Of a DNA stretch of 64,000 bases, positions 35,917 through 42,926 are shown in pieces. The notes under the pieces are model-generated. The model was not told the origin of the DNA. It saw only the letters and a list, made by a program, of their open reading frames with translations, and searched no databases. How positions within the stretch are numbered: position 1 is the first letter of the stretch; every line of letters begins with the position of its first letter. The DNA is from Spirochaetales bacterium (lineage in GTDB: Bacteria > Spirochaetota > Spirochaetia > DSM-2461): positions 50,343 to 114,342 of the forward strand of contig JAQQAP010000041.1 of NCBI GenBank assembly GCA_028533045.1. The letters are read 5' to 3'. Made by a program: the position numbers and the translations under genes.

Positions 35917-36591
35917 ATGAAAAAGATTATTCTTACCCTGTTAATTATGTCGGTAGCTTTCATTCTCAGTGCCCAAACTCTGACAATGGGTGCCGATGAT
36001 GCAACAAAAATGTACTATCCCGTGGTGGCAAAAATTCTGTCCGAAGCGGGCTATTCCTCCGAACTGAATGTACAGCCCGGCGGTCGGTCCATATCCAGTG
36101 CCAACAGCGGTGAACTTGACGGAGAGATTTGGCGAATTGAATCTATCCAGGGGAAATTTCCCAACCTGATGCCTGTTCCCACGCCCTTGAAGACCCTCGA
36201 TTTCAAAGCCTATTACATGCTTAACGGCAGCGTGATTAACAGTGAAGCCGATATGAAGGGAAAAAAGATAGGAACCATGCGGGGCAATAAGGCGGCGGAA
36301 GGTTACCTGGCATCTGTGGATAACGAAGTTATTTACGCCCTCAATCCGGAAAACCTCCTCAAGCTTCTTGAGAGCAACCGGGTGGATGTGGTTATTGCCG
36401 ATGTGGCCTTTAGAGGTCGCTCCCAGAATCCTGAGGCCATTGGAACCCTTGAGACACCCCTTGTTTCCACCGGTGTTCATATCTGGCTAAACAAGAAGCA
36501 CAGCGCCCTCATTCCCAGTATAGATGGGGTTATCCAAAACTGGGGAAGCGCGAAAATGGAAGGGGAATTACAAGCTGTAACAAAAAAATAA
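35917..36591 (+). CDS. Periplasmic solute-binding protein (SBP_bac_3-like), copy 1
   Basis: 224 aa. Seen: signal peptide about 1-19 (SAFILSAQ end), then a two-lobed binding fold starting TLTMGADDATKMYYPVV and with KGKKIGTMRGNKAAEGYL and LLESNRVDVVIADV, typical of amino-acid-type binding proteins. No ABC permease or ATPase follows, which favours a chemosensory role. Starts immediately after the receptor stop. About half of its residues recur in the next gene in the same order. Confidence 0.85.
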   Translation: MKKIILTLLIMSVAFILSAQTLTMGADDATKMYYPVVAKILSEAGYSSELNVQPGGRSISSANSGELDGEIWRIESIQGKFPNLMPVPTPLKTLDFKAYYMLNGSVINSEADMKGKKIGTMRGNKAAEGYLASVDNEVIYALNPENLLKLLESNRVDVVIADVAFRGRSQNPEAIGTLETPLVSTGVHIWLNKKHSALIPSIDGVIQNWGSAKMEGELQAVTKK

Positions 36592-36613
36592 GACGACCGA
36601 AAGGGTTAGCATC

Positions 36614-37282
36614 ATGGTGAGAAACGTTCTGTTCCTATTTATACTTTTTTGGGGAAGTCTAAGCGCCCAAACGCTAAGGATGGGAGCAGACGAAACAACC
36701 CGAATGTACTACCCCGTAATAGAAGAGTTATTAAAGGAAGCAGGCCTGGAGACGGAACTTGTCGTTCTGCCCACAGGCCGCTCTCTATTCGACGCCAATT
36801 CCGGTTATATAGACGGGGAAATCTGGCGGGTAAGTAGTATTAAAGGGGAGTATACAAACCTCATCCCCGTTCCCACACCTCTCCGTAAGGTTGAGTTTTT
36901 GGTCTACTATAAACCGGAACTTGGCCAATTAGCCGACCTTGATGATTTAGAGGGAAAGGTCTTTGGTATTGTCCGGGGAGTCAAAGCGGTGGAACTTTAC
37001 TTAAAAGAGCATAAAAATAAGGTTATTTATACGGAGAACCCGGAAGTACTCTTCACCCTTTTAGAGAGTGGAAGGATAGATGTGGCTATTGCCAACCGGA
37101 ATTTTCAAAAACGCCCCAACTATGACTCGGATATAGCATTTATCGAAGAGCCCCTGATAAATGAAACGGTACACCTCTGGTTAAACAAAAAGCACAGCTC
37201 CCTCATCCCCCAAATTGACGAAGTTCTACAAAATTGGGGTAAGAGCCAGCTGGATGAAATGTTCACCTTTTCCCAAGAGTAA
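36614..37282 (+). CDS. Periplasmic solute-binding protein (SBP_bac_3-like), copy 2
   Basis: 222 aa, paralog of the preceding gene. Seen: signal peptide about 1-18 (GSLSAQ), TLRMGADETTRMYYPVI, DANSGYIDGEIWRV, LVPVPTPL-type core and the near-identical C-terminal LWLNKKHSSLIPQIDEVLQNWG. Lies 22 nt after copy 1. Divergence at the lobes suggests that each copy binds a different ligand or that the pair widens the concentration range. Convergent with a barrel-like gene, 9 nt between stops. Confidence 0.85.
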   Translation: MVRNVLFLFILFWGSLSAQTLRMGADETTRMYYPVIEELLKEAGLETELVVLPTGRSLFDANSGYIDGEIWRVSSIKGEYTNLIPVPTPLRKVEFLVYYKPELGQLADLDDLEGKVFGIVRGVKAVELYLKEHKNKVIYTENPEVLFTLLESGRIDVAIANRNFQKRPNYDSDIAFIEEPLINETVHLWLNKKHSSLIPQIDEVLQNWGKSQLDEMFTFSQE

Positions 37283-37291
37283 TCAGAAACA

Positions 37292-37927
37292 CTAAAAATA
37301 TGTCCCGAAAACAACAGCAATCCGGTGGAACCTCATATCACTCAGAGTTCCGTCTGTTTGCATATAGTCGGGGGAACTGTAAAAGGTAATATAGGAGAGT
37401 TCAATCTGACCTGTCCTTTTTCCCAAAGAGAATAGGCGGCCTGTACCAAATTGAAGTCCCCCGTGAAACTGATTATCCGGAAGATCGTCGGTAAAATAAT
37501 TCTCTCCGGTCTCACCGTCCAAAAATCGGCCGGGACCGCAAAGATACATCAATGAGCCGCCCCCTTTGATATAAAATTTCCGTTTTTCCGGATTAAGAAA
37601 GATTCGCAGGGCCAGGGGAACTTCAATCGTATCCTGTTCATAGCTACGATGCATGTCTCCGTTTCTAATCTCCGTGCGGTTCCAGTAGTAACCTATCCCG
37701 CTCTCCAGCTGTAGCGGCCCCCTCCCGTCCAGCAAGAAAAGGAGGGACAAGCCGCCGTTAAGAGGTGTTTCCCTTTGAATTCCTTCGCTGGGATCGGTCC
37801 AGTCCCAATTCCCCTTTCCCGTACCTATGGCCGTTCCCACAGTGGCCCCCAGGCCCCATTGGAAACCTTCTCCCCAAAGAGACGTTAGAGGAAGCATAGT
37901 AATAATAAATAAAATCAATCTTTTCAT
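37292..37927 (-). CDS. Outer-membrane beta-barrel-like protein, copy A
   Basis: 211 aa. Seen: signal peptide about 1-19 (MLPLTSLWGEG), then alternating hydrophobic/polar strands with many Gly and aromatic residues and a C-terminal aromatic (GTYF), typical of small barrel proteins. Shares a KGNWDWTD segment near residue 39 with the following paralog (KGLWDWTD). Start overlaps the upstream paralog's stop by 4 nt. Function not recognised. Confidence 0.7.
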   Translation of the reverse strand: MKRLILFIITMLPLTSLWGEGFQWGLGATVGTAIGTGKGNWDWTDPSEGIQRETPLNGGLSLLFLLDGRGPLQLESGIGYYWNRTEIRNGDMHRSYEQDTIEVPLALRIFLNPEKRKFYIKGGGSLMYLCGPGRFLDGETGENYFTDDLPDNQFHGGLQFGTGRLFSLGKRTGQIELSYITFYSSPDYMQTDGTLSDMRFHRIAVVFGTYF

Positions 37928-38565
37928 TTTCCCCGCCTCCCCGGTAAGAGCCAGGTAACTGCCAAATCAATCCTGTTTATGCGTACGCTCCCGCTGCTTC
38001 CGTCTACCCAATCATATTCGGGAGAAGTAAGGGGATGAACAAAGTAAGCGGAAAAGTACCCCTCTCCCCAGCTTCCCTTTAAGGAGGGAAAATCCAAACC
38101 TGCTTTCAGGCAGAGCATAACCGGCTGATGGGGAGTGGCAGAAACCCCGTTCATCCGGGCATCAAAGGGAGCCATTCCCCCCAAACCAACGGCCAGCGAG
38201 CTTCCCTTGAAGTCGACAGGAAGCTTTCCTTTTACAAGTAAAAAGAGTTCCAGAGATTGCTGGGTATACACAATATCCCAATCATCGAGAGACTGGCCTC
38301 CCCTGGCATAGACATAGGCCGAATCAGCCGTAAGAGACAGACTCTCCTTTAAGGGAATTTCCAGAATCAGCCCTCCCCCACCGCCGCCTTTCCAGTGAAG
38401 TTCCCCTTCCTGCTCCGCATCGGTCCAGTCCCAAAGCCCTTTCCCCGAAGGATATCCCCCGCTGAAAAAGCTCCGAACTCCCCATCGAACAGGTGAGGCC
38501 GTCAGGGCCAACAGGGGAAGGCAGTAAATAATGAGAATCACAACCCCTTTTCTCTCTCTTGTCAT
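37924..38565 (-). CDS. Outer-membrane beta-barrel-like protein, copy B
   Basis: 213 aa, related to the next gene. Seen: N-terminal hydrophobic signal (about 8-24), KGLWDWTDAEQEGELHWKGG, amphipathic strands, and the C-terminal half SPEYDWVDGSSGSVRINRI matching SSPDYMQTDGTLSDMRFHRI in copy A. GGAGAG ribosome site. The two genes look like a tandem duplication that has diverged. Function unknown. Confidence 0.7.
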   Translation of the reverse strand: MTRERKGVVILIIYCLPLLALTASPVRWGVRSFFSGGYPSGKGLWDWTDAEQEGELHWKGGGGGGLILEIPLKESLSLTADSAYVYARGGQSLDDWDIVYTQQSLELFLLVKGKLPVDFKGSSLAVGLGGMAPFDARMNGVSATPHQPVMLCLKAGLDFPSLKGSWGEGYFSAYFVHPLTSPEYDWVDGSSGSVRINRIDLAVTWLLPGRRGK

Positions 38566-38585
38566 TTCTCTCTCCTCACAAGTTT

Positions 38586-40367
38586 TCAGACAGAATCGCG
38601 GATCACCGCCAGGAAGGCTGAACCATAGAGTTCCAGCTTCTTCTCCCCCACTCCGGAAACATCAAGCATCTCCCCACTGGTTTCCGGTTTGACCGCCGCC
38701 ATGGCATTAAGGGTTTTATCGGAAAAAACGATATAAGGAGGAACATTATTCTCCCGGGCCAGTTCGGTACGCTTCTCCTTAAGTTTCTTTAGCAGTTCCT
38801 CATCGACAGGCTCCAGGTTGGGAAGGAGAGTATTCTTACGGGGCTTCTCCTCCCGGGCGGCAGTCGTATCACTTATAAAAAAGTCCTCCTCCCCAAAGAG
38901 GACCTTCCGCCCCGCTTCTGTCAGCTTAAGTACATTATAGTGGTCGCCATCCTGAAAAATCCTCTCCTGTCCGATAAGTTCATCCACAATACCCCGCCAC
39001 CAAAGCTTGCTCTTATCCTTTCCCACTCCGTAGGTCTTGATATTCTGATGATTCCGGCTGCGGATTTTCTCCGTGTCAGCCCCGCGAACGATGTCGATAA
39101 TATGGGTCGCCCCAAAGCTTTCCCCGGTCCGAATAACGGCGGAAAGTATCTTCTGGGCATCCACCGTGGCAGAAACCCGCTCCCTGGTGTCTTTACAAAC
39201 ATCGCAATTCCCGCAGTTCTCCTTAAGCTCCTCCCCAAAGAAGGCCAGAATCTGCTTGCGGCGGCACTGATTCACCTGGGCAAAACGGACCAGATAGTTT
39301 AAATTATCCAGGCTCTTCTTCCGCTCTTCTGGGCTCTCCAACTGGTCAATAAAATACTTCTGCCGGGCCATATCGCCGGAACTGAAAAAAAGAAGACAGT
39401 CCGAATCCATCCCGTCACGCCCGGCCCGGCCCGTCTCCTGATAGTAGGCCTCCATGCTTTTGGGCAGGTCCCCGTGGAGGACATAACGGATATTTGTCTT
39501 ATTAATACCCATACCAAAAGCCGTGGTGGCCACCATAACATCCACCTCATCCCGGTTAAAAAGCTCCTGATATTCGGTTCGCCTCTCCTTGGTGAGTCCC
39601 GCATGGTAGGGAAGAGCCTTAAGCCCCTGATCCCTTAAATGGGAAGCGGTTTTTTCCACATCCTTCCGGCTGGTACGGTACACAATCCCCGACTCCCCCG
39701 GGTGGGCCTTAACATAGGCCTCAATCTGGGTTAAAACGCTCTTCTTGGGCCTTACCTGGTAGTAAAGTTCCTTCCGATCAAAGGAGGCGCGCACCAAAAA
39801 GGGATTATTCAGGTTGAGGATACGGACAATATCATCCTGGACCTTGTGGGTGGCCGTAGCGGTAAAAGCGGCAAGGGGCACACCGGGAAAGGTCTCACGG
39901 ATTTTCGACAAAATTAGGTAGTCCGGCCGGAAATCATGGCCCCATTCGGAGAGACAGTGGGCCTCATCCACAGCAAAAAAGGAGACATTCAGCTCCCCCA
40001 GCCTCTCAAGATAGCCTTCCACCGCCAGCCTCTCCGGTGATAAATAGAGAAGTTTAATCTCCTTCCGGTAGAGGCGGGAGTAGATTTCGGCCACTTCCCC
40101 GCTTTCCAGACTGCTATTCAAAAAGGCGGCGGGGATTCCCTTGGACTGAACTTCATCCACCTGGTCTTTCATAAGGGCGATGAGAGGGCTGATGACGACC
40201 GTAAGGCCCTCAAACTTCAAAGCGGGCAGCTGGTAGCAGAGACTCTTCCCTCCTCCCGTGGGCAAAGAGGCGAAAACATCCTGACCGGACAAAACGGCGT
40301 TGATGATCTCCTCCTGATTGGGACGGAATTTCTCATAGCCAAAGTGGCGTTTTAAAAGATTATACAT
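38586..40367 (-). CDS. recQ: ATP-dependent DNA helicase RecQ
   Basis: 593 aa from the ATG at 40367 ([18 protein letters not shown]); an upstream in-frame extension runs inside the desulfurase gene and is not family-like. Seen: Walker A LPTGGGKSLCYQLPA, VDEAHCLSEWGHDFRPDY, motif VI QETGRAGRDG, zinc site C-x-RRK...CGNCDVC, winged helix and a C-terminal HRDC domain. Known: 3'-5' helicase for recombination and fork repair. Overlaps the upstream gene by 8 nt. Confidence 0.96.
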   Translation of the reverse strand: MYNLLKRHFGYEKFRPNQEEIINAVLSGQDVFASLPTGGGKSLCYQLPALKFEGLTVVISPLIALMKDQVDEVQSKGIPAAFLNSSLESGEVAEIYSRLYRKEIKLLYLSPERLAVEGYLERLGELNVSFFAVDEAHCLSEWGHDFRPDYLILSKIRETFPGVPLAAFTATATHKVQDDIVRILNLNNPFLVRASFDRKELYYQVRPKKSVLTQIEAYVKAHPGESGIVYRTSRKDVEKTASHLRDQGLKALPYHAGLTKERRTEYQELFNRDEVDVMVATTAFGMGINKTNIRYVLHGDLPKSMEAYYQETGRAGRDGMDSDCLLFFSSGDMARQKYFIDQLESPEERKKSLDNLNYLVRFAQVNQCRRKQILAFFGEELKENCGNCDVCKDTRERVSATVDAQKILSAVIRTGESFGATHIIDIVRGADTEKIRSRNHQNIKTYGVGKDKSKLWWRGIVDELIGQERIFQDGDHYNVLKLTEAGRKVLFGEEDFFISDTTAAREEKPRKNTLLPNLEPVDEELLKKLKEKRTELARENNVPPYIVFSDKTLNAMAAVKPETSGEMLDVSGVGEKKLELYGSAFLAVIRDSV

Positions 40368-41526
40368 AACTGTCGATGGCCTCCTTAAGGGCGAAAAAGT
40401 CCTGCCGCTTGCTAAACCGTCCAAAGGAAACACGCAGGGAGTGAGAGGCCCGGCCCGAGGGAACACCCATGGCCTTGAGAACAGCCGACTCTCCTTCCAC
40501 CTTTCCCGTACAGGCGGAAAAACGGCTCACACAGATTCGCCTTTTACCCAAATGGAGGAAGAAATTTTCCCAATCATGCAACTTTTCCAGGGAAAGGCAC
40601 AAAATTCCCGGTACACCATCGGAGGGAGTCTCACGGACATAGGGGATTTTACAGCGCCCCAAAATCTCTTCGGCCTCTTTAGTCAGCCTTGACATCAGCT
40701 TATCCTGGGCCTCCCGTTCCTGCTCCAAGAGCTCCAGTCCCCTTCCCAAAAGGGCAATGCCCGGAATATTGGCGGTTCCCGGAAAAAGGGCCCCCTCCTC
40801 ACTCCCGCCCCAGCGAAAGGGTGTGACCTTCACCTCCGGGTCCAACCAGACAAGGCCGATTCCCTTGGGTACGTGGAACTTATGGCCGCTTAGGACAAAG
40901 CCGTGGCAGTAAGGGGCCCACTCCCGGGGATTCAAACGGTAAGCGGCCTGGACCGCATCAATAAAGACAAGACAATCATGGCGCCGGGCCAGCTGAAAAA
41001 GACGGACGCAATCCTGACGGGCGCCGCTCTCATGATTCACGGGGGAGTAAAAAAGACAGGACCGGCCTGCTTGTATCAAAGCTTTTTCCAACTCTCCTTC
41101 ATCAATCTTCCCCTCCCGGTTAATAGGAAGAATAGTGTGGTTACGGGAGAATTGGTAACGGGCGGACTGAAGAAGAACGGAGTGCTCTCCGGCGCTCGTA
41201 ATAAGGGTACGATGGACTGCGTCCGTCCCGGAAAGGAGCCCGGAAATTCCCTCGCAGCCGGAGGAACAGAACTGGAACTCCTCCTCTTTCTTACCGTAAA
41301 CTTTCGCCCCTATACGGCGGGTTCTCTCCTCCCAGAGGAAAGCTTCTCCCCCCATGATATGAAGGCTCGACGGATTCCCCCACTGCCGGCGGACAACCCT
41401 GTCCAGATCGCGCAATAAACGGGGATCGGTGGGAGTGGTGGCGTTATAATCCAGGTAAACCGGATTTCCCTCAAAATCCTGTGCCATTTGGGAGAGGCGT
41501 TTCTTTACTTCACAATTACAGCCCAT
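40360..41526 (-). CDS. Cysteine desulfurase-family PLP enzyme
   Basis: 388 aa from the ATG at 41526; a more upstream ATG at 41574 is disfavoured because TACAAT lies 7 nt before 41526. Seen: [24 protein letters not shown]-lysine in [13 protein letters not shown], and SACTGKVEG in place of the usual SSGSACSSG cysteine loop, so the catalytic Cys is present but the loop is altered. N-terminus begins MGCNCE. Known: IscS/NifS enzymes mobilise sulfur from cysteine. No iscU neighbour. Followed by recQ with overlap, so cotranscribed. Confidence 0.85.
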   Translation of the reverse strand: MGCNCEVKKRLSQMAQDFEGNPVYLDYNATTPTDPRLLRDLDRVVRRQWGNPSSLHIMGGEAFLWEERTRRIGAKVYGKKEEEFQFCSSGCEGISGLLSGTDAVHRTLITSAGEHSVLLQSARYQFSRNHTILPINREGKIDEGELEKALIQAGRSCLFYSPVNHESGARQDCVRLFQLARRHDCLVFIDAVQAAYRLNPREWAPYCHGFVLSGHKFHVPKGIGLVWLDPEVKVTPFRWGGSEEGALFPGTANIPGIALLGRGLELLEQEREAQDKLMSRLTKEAEEILGRCKIPYVRETPSDGVPGILCLSLEKLHDWENFFLHLGKRRICVSRFSACTGKVEGESAVLKAMGVPSGRASHSLRVSFGRFSKRQDFFALKEAIDSYV

Positions 41527-41533
41527 CCCCAAA

Positions 41534-41562
41534 ATTGTAACACGCCGGGGAGGGAAACACAA
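41534..41562 (-). promoter_or_regulatory. Leaderless promoter of the cysteine desulfurase-recQ unit
   Basis: Seen on the minus strand: -35 TTGTGT (41562-41557), 17 bp, -10 TACAAT (41539-41534, five of six), then 7 nt (TTTGGGG) and the ATG at 41526. No separate ribosome site. Divergent from the ung promoter, with the two -35 boxes 11 bp apart. Confidence 0.5.
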
Positions 41563-41573
41563 TCGCCCGGCCA

Positions 41574-41602
41574 TTGTGAAAAGAACCGGGTCCGGCTATA
41601 AT
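41574..41602 (+). promoter_or_regulatory. Leaderless promoter of ung
   Basis: Seen: -35 TTGTGA (41574-41579), 17-bp spacer, perfect -10 TATAAT (41597-41602), then GGCCCC and the ung ATG at 41609. The predicted start of transcription falls on the ATG. The 16 nt TATAATGGCCCCATGG also occur at purD. Confidence 0.7.
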
Positions 41603-41608
41603 GGCCCC

Positions 41609-42316
41609 ATGGAAGAACAGGAACAGAAGGCCATTAAACTGGACGATTCATGGCTCAAACATCTTGAATCAGAATTTCAATCCGATTACATGAAAAAACT
41701 ACGCACTTTTCTCGTGAACGAAAAACATCAGGGCAAGGAGATTTTTCCTCCCGGGAACGAATATTTTAACGCCCTAAATACGACTCCCCTCAACAAGGTT
41801 AAGCTGGTTATCATCGGCCAGGACCCCTATCACGGACCGGGCCAGGCCCACGGGCTCTGTTTTTCCGTCCGCCCCGGAGTTCCCGTTCCCCCTTCCCTGC
41901 GAAACATGTACAAAGAGTTGGCCCGGGAGCTGGACTTTACTCCCGTCCCTCACGGCTGCCTGGTCCCCTGGGCAGAGCAGGGAGTCCTCCTTCTTAACGC
42001 CGTTCTCACCGTAGAGTGCCATAAAGCCGCCTCCCACCGGGGGCAGGGCTGGGAACAGTTTACGGACAAAGTCATTTCCCTGGTCAACGACTACACGGAG
42101 AATACGGTTTTTCTTCTTTGGGGTTCCTACGCCCAGAAAAAGGGCGCCATAATTGATAGAAACAGGCACTTGGTGCTGGAAGCGCCCCACCCTTCTCCCC
42201 TCTCGGCAAACAGGGGCTTTTTTGGATGCGACCACTTTATCAAGGCTAATGAATACTTAAGTGAAAAGGGAAAGAAGGAAATTAACTGGCAATTACCGGA
42301 AGAGTATTATCTCTGA
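41609..42316 (+). CDS. ung: Uracil-DNA glycosylase
   Basis: 235 aa from the ATG at 41609; an earlier in-frame ATG at 41576 lies inside the promoter. Seen: water-activating loop [18 protein letters not shown] (catalytic Asp), [10 protein letters not shown], and [17 protein letters not shown] (catalytic His). Known: family 1 UDG, removes uracil from DNA. Convergent with the FtsB/DivIC-like gene, whose end overlaps by 10 nt. Confidence 0.97.
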   Translation: MEEQEQKAIKLDDSWLKHLESEFQSDYMKKLRTFLVNEKHQGKEIFPPGNEYFNALNTTPLNKVKLVIIGQDPYHGPGQAHGLCFSVRPGVPVPPSLRNMYKELARELDFTPVPHGCLVPWAEQGVLLLNAVLTVECHKAASHRGQGWEQFTDKVISLVNDYTENTVFLLWGSYAQKKGAIIDRNRHLVLEAPHPSPLSANRGFFGCDHFIKANEYLSEKGKKEINWQLPEEYYL

Positions 42317-42765
42317 TTGTGCACATTTCCAATACCCTTTTTTCCCCACTCCTGAATGACTCCCAGGGCTGCGATAAAAGCTCCTCCCAGGAATGAAAGC
42401 CAACGGAAGAAACGGGTTCTCACAGGGCTGGCCGAAATGGTTCCGGTCCTGATAACGGGGAGACCGTAATTTTTACGTTCCGAAGAGGAGGTCAGCTCCG
42501 AATAAACCAGCTCTTCTCCCTCCTGCACATATCCCATTTTCCTGGCCAAATAGCTAATTGACTCATGATCATTCTTTAATCGGGCCAGGCGAATCTGCAC
42601 ATCCCTGTTCTCTAAAGAGAGTATTTCCATATTCCCCTCGAGGAAGCTTCTCTGCCTTCTGAGTTCCGTCAGAGCCCGCAAACCCTGTTCTCCCCAGAAC
42701 AGGTTCAGAGTCAATTGAATGAGCAGAGCCGCATATAATCCCAGGATCAGACTTTTCCTTACCAT
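42307..42765 (-). CDS. Septum formation initiator family protein (FtsB/DivIC-like)
   Basis: 152 aa. Seen: TM about 6-26, a coiled coil about 30-70, then [17 protein letters not shown], the conserved GY...GE.V pattern of FtsB/DivIC. A second hydrophobic segment near 120-138 ([13 protein letters not shown]) is unusual and would bring the C-terminus back to the cytoplasm. Longer than the typical 100 aa. No clear Shine-Dalgarno; TTATAA lies just before the ATG. Role in the divisome is from the family. Confidence 0.78.
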   Translation of the reverse strand: MVRKSLILGLYAALLIQLTLNLFWGEQGLRALTELRRQRSFLEGNMEILSLENRDVQIRLARLKNDHESISYLARKMGYVQEGEELVYSELTSSSERKNYGLPVIRTGTISASPVRTRFFRWLSFLGGAFIAALGVIQEWGKKGIGNVHNQR

Positions 42766-42926
42766 GTTTTTTATAACGGATTATGATAGCAAAACTTGAT
42801 AAATTGTTTTACTATATTCTTATAAGTACTCATTTCGCGCTCTATGCGCTTTCGGAAGCAACTTTTTATTGATTTTTTCTCTCTAGCTACCGATAAAAAA
42901 AGAGAGATTGTACTGAGGAGATATCC

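Noticed and set aside
42866..42910. TTTTTTCTCTCT and AAAAAAAGAGAGA as a hairpin
   Set aside because: The second copy is the complement in the same direction (mirror type), not the reverse complement, so no stem can form.
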